The translations under genes and the position numbers were made by a program. DNA of 64,000 nt from Betaproteobacteria bacterium (GTDB taxonomy: Bacteria > Pseudomonadota > Gammaproteobacteria > Burkholderiales > Casimicrobiaceae): assembly GCA_016717855.1 (NCBI GenBank), contig JADKEV010000027.1:26502-90501 (forward strand), in the 5' to 3' direction. Below, piece after piece: positions 47,696-58,119 of this stretch (its first letter is position 1; each line of letters opens with the position of its first letter). The notes below the pieces were generated by a model. It made no database searches and was not told the origin of the DNA. It saw nothing but the letters and a program-made list of their open reading frames with translations.

Positions 47696-50600
47696 TCATG
47701 CCGCAATGGGTTCCGCCATGCCCACCGCTTCGGCGATGTCCACGGCGACGACCCGCGAAACGCCGGCTTCGGGCATCGTGATGCCGACCAGCTGGCTTGC
47801 CATTTCCATCGAGATCTTGTTGTGGCTGATGTAGAGGAACTGCGTGCTGGTCGACATCGCCTGCACCAGGCGCGCGAAGCGCTCGGTGTTGGCGTCGTCC
47901 AGCGGCGCGTCGACCTCGTCGAGCAGGCAGAACGGCGCCGGGTTGAGCTGGAAGATCGCGAACACCAGCGAGATCGCGGTCAATGCTTTCTCGCCGCCCG
48001 AGAGCAGGTGGATCGACGTGTTGCGCTTGCCCGGGGGTTGCGCGAGCACCTGGACGCCGGCGTCGAGGATTTCCTCGCCCGTCATCATCAGCTTCGCCTG
48101 CCCGCCGCCGAACAGCGTCGGGAACAGCTTGCCGAAATGCAGGTTGACCGAGTCAAAGGTCTCCTGCAGCAGCGCGCGCGTCTCGCGGTCAATGCGGCGG
48201 ATGGCGTTCATCAAGGTGTCCGACGCTTCGGTCAGGTCGGCCGCCTGCTTGTCGAGATAGTCCTTGCGCTCGCGGCAGGCATTGAGCTCCTCGAGCGCCG
48301 CCAGGTTCACCGCGCCCAGCGCCGCGATGCCCTTTTGCAGCCGGTCGATTTCGGCGAGCGACGAGCGCGCTCCGCCCAGGATCAGTTCGGCGACCTTGGC
48401 CAGGTCCGCGCCGACCGCCTGCAACTGCTCGGCGTACTGCTGCTCCTGCAGCAGCGCGGCCTGTTCCTTCAGCCGCACTTCCTCGATCCGCGCGCGCGCC
48501 GGCTGCATGTCCTGTTCGATGCGCATCCGCTCCTCTTCGAGCGCGCGCAGCGTGCCCTCGATGCCTTCGAGCTGGTCGCGCGCGGCGGCGAGCGCGGCTT
48601 CCTTGACCTGCCGCACCTGCAATTGCGCCTGCAGCGCCGCATCGATGGGCGTCAGGTCGACGATCCCGGCGTCGCCTTCGAGCTTGCCCGCCTGGGCGGC
48701 GAGCCTGGCGTGCTGTTCCGCCTGCGCGGCGATCCGCCGTTGCAGGTCGGCCAGCCGGTCGCGGCCCGCGCGTTCGGCAAAGCGCGCTTCCTGCGTCGCG
48801 CGCTCGGCCGCGCGCAACGCCTCGCGGCCTTTGGTCAGCTTCACCTCGGCCTCGTTGCGCTCGCCGCGGCGCGCTTCGCGCTGATCGAGCAGCCGGCGGC
48901 GTTTCTCCTGCAGTTCGGCCTTGGCCGACTCCAGCGCCGACTGGGACGCCTTTTCCTGCGCGTGGGATTGCGCGATTTCGCCCAACTCGCGCTCGATCTG
49001 CTGCAGGCGCTTCTGCGCGGTCTCCGCCGCCGCGCGCAATTGCATCAATTCGAGTTCGAGATCGTGGGCGCGCCGCTGCTGGCTGCCGATTGCTGCGGTA
49101 AGAAGGTGGTACTCGTCCTGGGCGCGCTTGACCGAGGACTCGGCTTCGGCGAGCGCCGCTTCCAGCCTGGCGGTGGCGGCCTTCTGCTGTGCATGACCTG
49201 CGGTCAGCTCGTCAATTTCGCGCTGCCGCGCGAGCACGCCGTGCAATTCGCTATCCGGGGCGAAGTAGGTCACGCTGTACGGCGTCACCAGATGGCCTTG
49301 CGGGGTGACCAGCGTCTGCCCCACATCGAGGGTGCCGCGTTGCGCCAGCGCCACCGCCAGCGACTCGGCACAGCGCACGCCGTGCAGCCAGTGGCGGACC
49401 AGGCCCGCCACGCGCCGGTCGCGGTACTCGACCATCGCCAGCAGCGAGCCGCTGTCGGCGTCGGCTCCTGCGCTATCGCTATCGCTGCGGCCGGCCTGCG
49501 CGTAGACCGACAACTGCTTGGGCGTGTCGGCCCAGTCGCCGGTGACCTCGAGGTCGGCTATGCCCAGCGCGTTCAGGCGCTCGCGCAGCACGGCTTCGAG
49601 GGCGTTCTCCCAGCCGGTGGCGACCTGGATGGCCTGCCACAGATGCCGGGCGCCGGTGAGGCCCTGCGCCTTCAGCCACGACTCCCGCTCCGGGCTGTTT
49701 TCGAGCTTGGCCTGCAAGCCGGCGAGCGCGCCCAGGCGCGCCTCGAGTTCGGTGAGCGCGGTCCGCGCCTGCTGCGCCTGCTGCGCGGCGGCGGTGCGCT
49801 GCTGGCGCGCGCGCTCGACGCGCTCGTTCTGCTCGGCAATTTCGGCTTCCTGCTCCGCCAGCGTCGCCTGCTCCTGCTCCATCTGCTCCTGGACGGCCTC
49901 GATCTGGCTGGTCACCGGCGCGGCCACCTGCCGCTGCTCCGCTTCCAGCCGCTCGCGCCGCGCGACCCATTGCGCCAGCGCCTTGCCGGCGTTCGCGTGA
50001 TTCGCGTCGTTGACGCGCAGGCCCTGCTCGGCCTCGCCCAGCGCGCGATCGACCTCGCCCTGCGCCTGGGTCGCGGTGCGTACCGCCTGCTCCAGCGCGG
50101 GCAGCGCCTGGGTCGCGGCCTGCTCGACCTGCCCCGTCTGCTCGTGGCCGCCGATCGCCGTCTCGAGCGCGGCTTCCGCGGCCTGTAATTCCCCGGCCGC
50201 CTGCGCCTGCTGCGCCTCCAGCGCCACCAGTTGCGCGCGGATATCGGCCATCTGCTCGGCCAGCCGCTGCTGGCTGTCGCGGGCGTACTGCAGCTGCTGC
50301 TCGTGACGCGAGACTTCCGCGTTGGCGGCGTAGAACTCGGCCTGCGCCGCATGCAGCGCGTGGCCGGCCTGATAGTGGGAGGACTTTTGCACCTCGATCT
50401 GCGCGTCCTTTTCGTGCAACCGCGCCTGCAGTCCTTCGAGGTCCGCCGTCAGCTGCGCGATGTCCGCCGTCAGCTTTTCGCGGGTGCGGCCCGCCTCCTG
50501 CATCCGCGTCGACCACACGACCTGCTGCGCGATGTGCAGACGCGCTTCGAAGTCGCGGTACTCGGCGGCGACCTTGGCCTGCGCTTCCAGCTTTTCGAGC

Positions 50601-51211
50601 TGGCTGCCGAGTTCGCGCCGGATGTCGTCGATCCGGGCCAGGTTGTCCTTGGCGTCGGACAGCCTGGCTTCGGTCTCGCGGCGGCGCTCGCGGTACTTGG
50701 AGACGCCGGCGGCTTCCTCGAGGAACACCCGCATTTCCTCGGGCTTGGCCTCGATGATCCGGGAAATCATTCCCTGTTCGATGATGGCGTAGGCGCGCGG
50801 CCCCAGGCCGGTGCCCATGAACAGGTCGGTGATGTCGCGGCGGCGCACGATCTGGCTGTTGATGTAATAGGTCGAGTCGCCTTCGCGCGTGAGCACGCGC
50901 TTGATCGACAACTCGGCGAACTGGCCCCACTGGCCGCCGACGCGGCCCAGGCTGTTGTCGAACACGAGCTCGACGCTGGCGCGGCCGACCCGCTTGCGGT
51001 CCCCGGCGCCGTTGAAAATGACGTCCTGCATCGACTCACCGCGCAGGGCGGAAGCCTTGGACTCGCCCAGCACCCAGCGCACCGCGTCGATGACGTTGGA
51101 CTTGCCGCAGCCGTTGGGGCCGACGATGGCGACCAGCTGGCCGGGCGTGGGGATGTGCGTGGGATCGACGAAGGACTTGAAACCCGACAGTTTTATGGAG
51201 CTTAGGCGCAC
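47696..51211 (-). CDS. smc: Chromosome segregation protein SMC
   Basis: 1171 residues from GTG 51211. Walker A is IVGPNGCGKSN, followed by long coiled coils, a central hinge (LVTPQGHLVTPYSVTYFA region), more coiled coil, and a C-terminal head with HLLSGGEKALTAISLVFAIF and CLLDEVDAPLDD. SMC organises and segregates the chromosome with ScpAB. Upstream GTG rather than the distant longer frame is used because the first residues VRLSSIKLSGFKSFVDPT match family starts. Confidence 0.95.
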   Translation of the reverse strand: MRLSSIKLSGFKSFVDPTHIPTPGQLVAIVGPNGCGKSNVIDAVRWVLGESKASALRGESMQDVIFNGAGDRKRVGRASVELVFDNSLGRVGGQWGQFAELSIKRVLTREGDSTYYINSQIVRRRDITDLFMGTGLGPRAYAIIEQGMISRIIEAKPEEMRVFLEEAAGVSKYRERRRETEARLSDAKDNLARIDDIRRELGSQLEKLEAQAKVAAEYRDFEARLHIAQQVVWSTRMQEAGRTREKLTADIAQLTADLEGLQARLHEKDAQIEVQKSSHYQAGHALHAAQAEFYAANAEVSRHEQQLQYARDSQQRLAEQMADIRAQLVALEAQQAQAAGELQAAEAALETAIGGHEQTGQVEQAATQALPALEQAVRTATQAQGEVDRALGEAEQGLRVNDANHANAGKALAQWVARRERLEAEQRQVAAPVTSQIEAVQEQMEQEQATLAEQEAEIAEQNERVERARQQRTAAAQQAQQARTALTELEARLGALAGLQAKLENSPERESWLKAQGLTGARHLWQAIQVATGWENALEAVLRERLNALGIADLEVTGDWADTPKQLSVYAQAGRSDSDSAGADADSGSLLAMVEYRDRRVAGLVRHWLHGVRCAESLAVALAQRGTLDVGQTLVTPQGHLVTPYSVTYFAPDSELHGVLARQREIDELTAGHAQQKAATARLEAALAEAESSVKRAQDEYHLLTAAIGSQQRRAHDLELELMQLRAAAETAQKRLQQIERELGEIAQSHAQEKASQSALESAKAELQEKRRRLLDQREARRGERNEAEVKLTKGREALRAAERATQEARFAERAGRDRLADLQRRIAAQAEQHARLAAQAGKLEGDAGIVDLTPIDAALQAQLQVRQVKEAALAAARDQLEGIEGTLRALEEERMRIEQDMQPARARIEEVRLKEQAALLQEQQYAEQLQAVGADLAKVAELILGGARSSLAEIDRLQKGIAALGAVNLAALEELNACRERKDYLDKQAADLTEASDTLMNAIRRIDRETRALLQETFDSVNLHFGKLFPTLFGGGQAKLMMTGEEILDAGVQVLAQPPGKRNTSIHLLSGGEKALTAISLVFAIFQLNPAPFCLLDEVDAPLDDANTERFARLVQAMSTSTQFLYISHNKISMEMASQLVGITMPEAGVSRVVAVDIAEAVGMAEPIAA

Positions 51212-51301
51212 TTGTGATTTTTTCGGCTGGCCGAACCGCTGCACCCGTGACACGCAGGGGCCGCAGCAGAGCACGGCGGTGGATGTCGGTGAAAGCGTAC
51301 A

Positions 51302-51307
51302 ATTATA
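51302..51307 (-). promoter_or_regulatory. Candidate -10 box for smc
   Basis: TATAAT reads on the minus strand about 90 bases before the smc start. No good -35 box is seen at 16-18 bases, so the assignment is tentative. The same short region must also hold the queF promoter on the plus strand (TACAAT at 51298). Confidence 0.3.
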
Positions 51308-51354
51308 GCCGAACCCAACTCCCCCACCCCGTGCGATTTGCCCGGGACACCCCC

Positions 51355-51774
51355 ATGTCATCGACCCCGAGCAAGACCCTGGAGACGTTTCCCAATCCCC
51401 GGCCCGGCCGCGATTTCCAGATCCACATGGAAGTCCCCGAGTTCACCTGCCTGTGCCCGCTCACCGGGCAGCCGGATTTCGCGACCGTCGTCATCGACTA
51501 CATCCCCGACGCCACCTGCGTCGAGCTGAAGAGCCTGAAGCTCTACATGTGGAGTTACCGGAACGAAGGCGCCTTCCACGAGGCGGTCACCAACCGCATC
51601 CTCGACGACCTGGTCGAAGCCACCGCCCCGCGCTTCATGCGCATCACCGCCAAGTGGTACGTGCGGGGGGGGATTTTCACCAATGTCGTCGCGGAACACC
51701 GAAAGACCGGCTGGGTGCCCGCTGCCAGGGTGGATCTGCTGGAGTTCGATCCGGGGCAGGCCACCCGCGGTTAG
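51355..51774 (+). CDS. queF: NADPH-dependent 7-cyano-7-deazaguanine reductase
   Basis: 139 residues, the short (type I) form. The nucleophilic cysteine lies in PEFTCLCPLTGQPDFATV, and the QueF signature ELKSLKLYMWSYRNEGAFHE follows. It reduces preQ0 to preQ1 in queuosine synthesis. It is the only protein-coding gene on the plus strand, divergent from smc; ATG 51355 gives the canonical N-terminus. Confidence 0.94.
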   Translation: MSSTPSKTLETFPNPRPGRDFQIHMEVPEFTCLCPLTGQPDFATVVIDYIPDATCVELKSLKLYMWSYRNEGAFHEAVTNRILDDLVEATAPRFMRITAKWYVRGGIFTNVVAEHRKTGWVPAARVDLLEFDPGQATRG

Positions 51775-51816
51775 TTGGGTTCTGACCAAATTTGGTGAGG
51801 AACGCCGAAACGAATC

Positions 51817-51881
51817 CTACGGCGTCGCATACTACGGCATCGTATCCTTCGGCATCTAATCGGGGTCTGACCCCACTTGAG
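51817..51881. repeat. Degenerate short repeats and GGGGTC/GACCCC palindrome between convergent genes
   Basis: Three imperfect copies of a roughly 16-base unit containing TACGGCRTCG (51817-51860), then GGGGTCTGACCCC, a near-perfect short palindrome. It lies between the convergent queF and oppF-like stops and could take part in two-way termination, though no U-run is present. Confidence 0.35.
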
Positions 51882-52949
51882 TCAGATCCGCCGCTCTTCT
51901 ATCGCGTGGCACGCGACTTCGCCGCCCGCGGGGGCTTGCTTGAGGAGCGGGATTTCGGTCTTGCAGCGCTCGTTGGCGTGGGGGCAGCGCGGGTGGAAGG
52001 TGCAGCCTGAGGGGGGATTCAGGGGATTCGGCACTTCCCCCGCCACCGGCGTGCGCGACTTGCCGGTCATGTTCAGGTCGGGCACCGCGTCGAGCAGCAT
52101 CCGCGTGTAGGGGTGCTGCGGGGCGCCGAAGATCGTGCGCTTGTCCGCGAGCTCGACGATGCGCCCGAGGTACATCACGCCGACGCGGTCGGCGATGTGG
52201 TGAACGACGGCGAGATTATGCGAAATGAACAGGTAGGTCAGCTTCAGTTCGCGCTGCAGGTCCTTCATCAGGTTCAGCACCTGCGCCTGCACCGAGACGT
52301 CCAGCGCCGAGGTCGGCTCGTCGCAGACCAGGAACTCGGGATTGCTGGCCAGCGCGCGCGCGATCGAGATGCGCTGGCGCTGACCGCCCGAGAACTGGTG
52401 CGGATACTTCTCCCGGTCGGCCGCGGCCAGGCCCACGTGGCTGAGCAGTTCGCCGGCGCGATCGAGCACCGCAGCCTTGTCCTGGATCAATTCGTGCGCG
52501 CGGATCGGCTCGGCGACGATGTCGCCCACGGTCCAGCGCGGATTCAGGCTGGCGTACGGGTCCTGGAAGATCATCTGCAGCCGTCGGCGCAGCGTGCGCC
52601 CCGCCGCCGCGCGCAGGATCGAGGTGTCCTGCCCGTCGAAGCGGATCATGCCCCGCGTCGGCGCGTAGAGGCCGACGATCAGCCGGGCGATGGTCGACTT
52701 CCCGCAGCCCGACTCCCCGACCAGCGCCAGCGTCTCGCCCGCGTGGATCTGGAAGGTCACGCCGTCGACCGCGTGCAGCAGACGTCGGCCCTGGCGCTCG
52801 AGGACGCGATTCAGCCATGGCGCCGAGACGTCGAAGTACTTGGCGACGTCGGTGAGATCCACCAGCGGTGCGGGTGCGCGCCCGTCTGCCGCGGCCGGAC
52901 CTGACGCAGGCGCGGCAGAAGGGGAAAGTCCGGCCGGCAGCGCGCTCAT
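51882..52949 (-). CDS. Oligopeptide/dipeptide ABC transporter ATP-binding protein, OppF/DppF type
   Basis: 355 residues. Walker A VGESGCGKSTIA, signature FSGGQRQRISIARAL, and the C-terminal Opp_C domain with the Cys motif NPPSGCTFHPRCPHANERC, known to bind an iron-sulfur cluster in DppD-type relatives. It forms the second ATPase of the set at 51882-57097. Start overlaps the OppD-like stop by four bases. Confidence 0.9.
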   Translation of the reverse strand: MSALPAGLSPSAAPASGPAAADGRAPAPLVDLTDVAKYFDVSAPWLNRVLERQGRRLLHAVDGVTFQIHAGETLALVGESGCGKSTIARLIVGLYAPTRGMIRFDGQDTSILRAAAGRTLRRRLQMIFQDPYASLNPRWTVGDIVAEPIRAHELIQDKAAVLDRAGELLSHVGLAAADREKYPHQFSGGQRQRISIARALASNPEFLVCDEPTSALDVSVQAQVLNLMKDLQRELKLTYLFISHNLAVVHHIADRVGVMYLGRIVELADKRTIFGAPQHPYTRMLLDAVPDLNMTGKSRTPVAGEVPNPLNPPSGCTFHPRCPHANERCKTEIPLLKQAPAGGEVACHAIEERRI

Positions 52950-53929
52950 CGGGCGTGCAGCCAGCAGGCCGCCTGTGTCGTGTTCACCGGAATGAGGTTC
53001 GGCCGCTCGCTGCGGCAGCGCTCGAACACCCGCGTGCAGCGCGGATTGAACGCGCACCCGGCGGGGATCGCGTTCAGCCGCGGCATCGCGCCGTCGATCT
53101 GCGCGAGGCGCTCGGTCTCGGTCACCAGCGACGGGATCGAGCCCATCAGCCCGACAGTGTACGGATGCTCGGGCCGGTGGATCACGTCGGCGACCGGCCC
53201 TATCTCGACGATGCGCCCCGCGTACATCACCGCCACACGGTCGGCAGTCTCGGCGATCACCCCCATGTCGTGCGTGACCAGCATCACCGCCGTGCGGTGC
53301 TCGCGGCACAGTTTCTTCAGCAGCGCGATGATCTGCGCCTGGATCGACACGTCGAGCGCCGTCGTCGGCTCGTCGGCGATGATCAGCTTTGGCTCCGCGG
53401 CCAGCGCGAGCGCGATGACCACGCGCTGGCGCATCCCGCCCGAGAACTGGTGCGGGTAATGCTCGATCCGCTGTTGGGCCGCCTGGATGCCGGTCGATTG
53501 CAGCAATTCGATCGCGCGTTGCTTCGCGGCGCCGGCGCTGATGTCCAGGTGCGTCTGCATCGTCTCGATCAGTTGGCGGCCCACCGAGTACAGCGGATTG
53601 AGCGAGGTCAGCGGATCCTGGAAGATCGCACCGATCTTGCGGCCGCGGATCTTCCGCATTGCCTCCGGCGGCAGGTTGTCGATGCGCGCGCCTTCGAGCA
53701 GGACCTGGCCGGCGGCGATGCGCCCCGGCGGCTCGAGCAGGCCGATGATCGCGGCGCCGGTCAGCGACTTGCCCGCGCCCGATTCGCCGACCACGCCCAG
53801 CACTTCGCCGGGCGCGATCGCGAACGACACGTCGTCGACGGCGACCAGCGTGCCGCGGCGGGTCGGGAATTCGACCTTCAGGTTGCGGACTTCGAGCAGC
53901 GGCGCGCCGCCTGGTGTGGTCTGGGCCAT
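52946..53929 (-). CDS. Oligopeptide/dipeptide ABC transporter ATP-binding protein, OppD/DppD type
   Basis: 327 residues with Walker A VVGESGAGKSLT, signature FSGGMRQRVVIALAL and the C-terminal Cys motif GCAFNPRCTRVFERC. It energises peptide or related uptake with the OppF-like partner. The start is 2 bases after the DppC-like stop. Confidence 0.9.
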   Translation of the reverse strand: MAQTTPGGAPLLEVRNLKVEFPTRRGTLVAVDDVSFAIAPGEVLGVVGESGAGKSLTGAAIIGLLEPPGRIAAGQVLLEGARIDNLPPEAMRKIRGRKIGAIFQDPLTSLNPLYSVGRQLIETMQTHLDISAGAAKQRAIELLQSTGIQAAQQRIEHYPHQFSGGMRQRVVIALALAAEPKLIIADEPTTALDVSIQAQIIALLKKLCREHRTAVMLVTHDMGVIAETADRVAVMYAGRIVEIGPVADVIHRPEHPYTVGLMGSIPSLVTETERLAQIDGAMPRLNAIPAGCAFNPRCTRVFERCRSERPNLIPVNTTQAACWLHAR

Positions 53930-53931
53930 GG

Positions 53932-54861
53932 TCAGCGCAGCTTCGGATTCAATGCGTCGCGCAGCCAGTCGCCCAGCAGGTTGACCGACAACACCATGAC
54001 CACCAGCGCGGATCCGGGAAACACGGTCACCCACCACTCGCCGGAAAACATGAAGTCGTTGCCCACGCGGATCAGCGTGCCCAGCGACGGCTCGGTCGGC
54101 GGCACGCCCACGCCCAGGAACGACAGCGTCGCCTCGGTGATGATCGCGGTGGCGATGTTGATCGTGGCCAGCACCAGCACCGGCCCCAGCGCGTTGGGCA
54201 GCACATGCTTGAACATGATGGCGACCGGATGGATGCCGATCACCCGCGCCGCCTGCACGTACTCCTTGTTCTTCTCGACCAGCGTCGAGCCGCGCACGGT
54301 CCGCGCGTACTGGACCCAGTTGGCCAGCGAGATCGCGATGACCAGCACCACGATGGCAAGCTGGTCCTGCGCTTCGCCCGGGAACGCGGCGCGCGCCACG
54401 CCGCTGATCAGGAGCGCGATCAGGATCGCCGGAAACGACAGCTGCACGTCGGCCACGCGCATGATGAACGCCTCGGTCTTGCCCCCGGCGTAGCCGGCCA
54501 GCAGGCCCAGCGAGACGCCGATCAGCATCGCGAAGAACACCGACACCAGCCCCACGACCAGCGACACGCGCGAGCCGAACATGATGGCCGAGAGCAGGTC
54601 GCGCCCCTGGTCGTCGGTGCCCAGCGGAAACATCGCCTTGCCGCCCTGGATCCACGCCGGCGGCGTGAGCGCGTCGAGCAGGTTCAGCGTCTTCAGGTCG
54701 AACGGATTGTGCGGCGCCAGCCACGGGGCGAACCCCGCGGCGATCAGGCAGATCGCCAGCGCGATCGCCGCGACGATGGTGATCGGCGAGTTGCGGAAGC
54801 TGTGGGCGACGTCGCTGTCCCACGCGTCCTGGAAGCGCCCCAGGATGCGAACGCTAGCCAA
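53932..54861 (-). CDS. Dipeptide/oligopeptide ABC transporter permease, DppC/OppC type
   Basis: 309 residues with six membrane segments, the N-terminal extension of DppC, and the EAA-type loop YVQAARVIGIHPVAIMFKHV. It pairs with the DppB-type permease at 56114-57097. Its start overlaps the M20 amidohydrolase stop by eight bases. Confidence 0.9.
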   Translation of the reverse strand: MASVRILGRFQDAWDSDVAHSFRNSPITIVAAIALAICLIAAGFAPWLAPHNPFDLKTLNLLDALTPPAWIQGGKAMFPLGTDDQGRDLLSAIMFGSRVSLVVGLVSVFFAMLIGVSLGLLAGYAGGKTEAFIMRVADVQLSFPAILIALLISGVARAAFPGEAQDQLAIVVLVIAISLANWVQYARTVRGSTLVEKNKEYVQAARVIGIHPVAIMFKHVLPNALGPVLVLATINIATAIITEATLSFLGVGVPPTEPSLGTLIRVGNDFMFSGEWWVTVFPGSALVVMVLSVNLLGDWLRDALNPKLR

Positions 54862-56059
54862 GCGGCAAGGCCCGCTCTGCCAGCGCCGCCAGCAAGCCGG
54901 CGCCCAGCGGAATGACCTCGTCGTTGAAGTCGTACGTCGTGTTGTGGAGGAAGCAGCCGGACTCCATCCCGCCCTGCCCCAGCCGCAGGTAGCAGCCCGG
55001 CTTCTTCTGCAGCATGAACGAAAAGTCCTCGGAGCCCATGCTCGGGTCCAGGTTCCAGACCACGTTCTCCTCGCCGACCAGCGCGATGGCGACGTCGCGC
55101 GCGAACTCCGATTCGCGCTGCGTGTTCACCGTCGCCGGATAGACGCGCTCGAAGTGCAGCGTCGCCCGGGCGCCGAAGGCGGTGGCGATCGACGACACGA
55201 GCTGCGCCAGCCGCTGCTCGATGAAGTCCTGCGTCTCCGGCTTGAACGTGCGCACCGTGCCGACGATCCGCGCCTCGCGCGGGATCACGCTCATCGCATC
55301 CTGATGGCCGGCGTTGATGTGGCACAGGCTGATCACCGCGGTGTCGATCGGGTTGATGCCGCGGCTGACGATGCTCTGCGCGGCGACGATGATGTGGGCG
55401 GCGACGACGACCGGGTCGATCGCCGCATGCGGATGCGCGCCGTGGCCGCCGCGGCCCTCGATGTGGATGGTCACCCGGTCGGCGGCGGCCATCGTCGGTC
55501 CCGGGCGCAGCCCGATCTTGCCGGCCGGCAGTCCGGGCCAGTTGTGCAGCGCATAGATCTCGTCGGCGGGAAAGCGCTCGAACAGGCCGTCTTCCATCAT
55601 CGCCCGGGCTCCCGCATAACCCTCTTCGCCCGGCTGGAAGATCAGGTACACGGTGCCGTTGAATTTCTTCGTCGCGCTCAGGTAGCGCGCCGCGCCGAGC
55701 AACATCGTCGTGTGGCCGTCGTGCCCGCAGCCATGCATCTTGCCGGGGATCGTCGACTTGTGCGCGAAGGCGTTTTCCTCGTGCATGGGCAGCGCGTCCA
55801 TGTCGGCGCGCAGGCCGATCGAGCGGCCGCTGTCGCTGCGCTGGCCGTGGATGACGCCGACGATGCCGGTCTTGCCCAGGCCGCGGTGGTGCTCGATGCC
55901 CAGCCGGGTCAGCTCGCGGGCGACGACTTCGGCCGTGTAATGTTCCTCGAAGCCCAGCTCCGGATGCCGGTGCAGGTCCTGGCGTATCGTGGTCAGCTCA
56001 TCGTGAAACTCGCGCACGCGGTTGACGGCATCGAGGGGCAAATCGACGGGCTTGTTCAT
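54854..56059 (-). CDS. M20 family amidohydrolase/peptidase (HipO-like)
   Basis: 401 residues. Metal and catalytic motifs are visible: LRADMDALPM, MHGCGHDGHTTMLLG and QPGEEGYAGARAM, with ESMGSEDFSFML-type SMGSEDFSF near the end. Members cleave N-acyl amino acids, hippurate or dipeptides. It is placed between the two permease genes of a peptide transporter, which argues for intracellular hydrolysis of the imported substrate. No signal peptide is seen. Confidence 0.9.
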   Translation of the reverse strand: MNKPVDLPLDAVNRVREFHDELTTIRQDLHRHPELGFEEHYTAEVVARELTRLGIEHHRGLGKTGIVGVIHGQRSDSGRSIGLRADMDALPMHEENAFAHKSTIPGKMHGCGHDGHTTMLLGAARYLSATKKFNGTVYLIFQPGEEGYAGARAMMEDGLFERFPADEIYALHNWPGLPAGKIGLRPGPTMAAADRVTIHIEGRGGHGAHPHAAIDPVVVAAHIIVAAQSIVSRGINPIDTAVISLCHINAGHQDAMSVIPREARIVGTVRTFKPETQDFIEQRLAQLVSSIATAFGARATLHFERVYPATVNTQRESEFARDVAIALVGEENVVWNLDPSMGSEDFSFMLQKKPGCYLRLGQGGMESGCFLHNTTYDFNDEVIPLGAGLLAALAERALPLG

Positions 56060-56113
56060 GCATGCACTCCCTGCGGGGCTTGAGGTGGAATCCGGTGCGA
56101 ATACGGCAAGGCT

Positions 56114-57097
56114 TCAGTGCCCGGTGGTCGCGCGGTCGATGCGCAGCCGCGGATCGACCGCATAATAGAGCAAATCGACGATCAGATTGATGATCACGAA
56201 GATCAGCGCGATCAGGCACAGGTAGGCGGCCATCACCGGGATGTCGGCGAATTGGACGGCCTGGATGAACAGCAGGCCCATGCCCGGCCACTGGAAGACG
56301 GTCTCGGTGATGATGGCGAAGGCGATGATGCCGCCCAGCTGCAGGCCGACGATGGTGATCACCGGCACCAGCGTGTTCATCAGCGCGTGGCCGAAGTGCA
56401 CCGAGCGGTCGGTCAGGCCGCGGGCGCGCGCGAACTTGATGTAATCGGTGCGCAGCACTTCCAGCATTTCGGAGCGGACCAGGCGCATCACCAGCGTCAT
56501 CACGAAGAGAGAGAGCGTGATTGAGGGCAGGATGATGGCTTTCAGCCCCGATTGCGTCAGGTAGCCAGTCGTCCACCAGCCCAGCGCGGTCACGTCACCG
56601 CGCCCGAACGAAGGCAGCCAGCCCAGCAGCACCGCGAAGATCAGGATCAGGTAGATGCCGATCAGGAAGGTCGGCAGCGACACCCCGACCAGCGATATGG
56701 TCAGCAATACCTGCGAGAACCAGGAATTTCGTCGCAACGCCGTATAGACCCCCATCGGGATGCCCAGCACCAGCGCCAGGATGGCCGCGGTGAATGACAA
56801 CTCCAGCGTGGCCGGCATCCGCTCCTTGAGCAGCGTCGACACCTTGCGGCCCTGCCGCAGCGACAGACCGAATTCCCCCTTGACCGCGTTGCCGACGAAG
56901 CTGGCGAACTGCTTGTAGAACGGATCGTCCAGGCCCAGGTCGGCGCGCAGCCGCGCCCGGTCGTCCGGCGTCGCGTCCTGGCCCAGCATCGAGGCCACCG
57001 GGTCGCCGACGAAGTTGAACAGGCCGAAGGCGACGAACGCGACGGTCAGCATGACGGCGGCCGACTGCATCACGCGGCGGATGATGAATGCGAGCAT
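56114..57097 (-). CDS. Dipeptide/oligopeptide ABC transporter permease, DppB/OppB type
   Basis: 327 residues with a DppB beginning (MLAFIIRRVMQSAAVMLTVA), six membrane segments and the EAA loop KFARARGLTDRSVHFGHALM. It lies 54 bases upstream of the M20 gene and 46 bases after the preceding OppF-like stop. Confidence 0.9.
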   Translation of the reverse strand: MLAFIIRRVMQSAAVMLTVAFVAFGLFNFVGDPVASMLGQDATPDDRARLRADLGLDDPFYKQFASFVGNAVKGEFGLSLRQGRKVSTLLKERMPATLELSFTAAILALVLGIPMGVYTALRRNSWFSQVLLTISLVGVSLPTFLIGIYLILIFAVLLGWLPSFGRGDVTALGWWTTGYLTQSGLKAIILPSITLSLFVMTLVMRLVRSEMLEVLRTDYIKFARARGLTDRSVHFGHALMNTLVPVITIVGLQLGGIIAFAIITETVFQWPGMGLLFIQAVQFADIPVMAAYLCLIALIFVIINLIVDLLYYAVDPRLRIDRATTGH

Positions 57098-57143
57098 CGG
57101 CGGATCATGCCTAAAGGCTCAGGGGGCGTCAACGTGAATCGGG

Positions 57144-58115
<972 letters not shown>

Positions 58116-58119
<4 letters not shown>

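Noticed and set aside
47285..50188. A 967-codon open frame on the plus strand
   Set aside because: Antisense shadow of smc and zipA; leucine/arginine repeats reflect the coiled-coil codons on the other strand.
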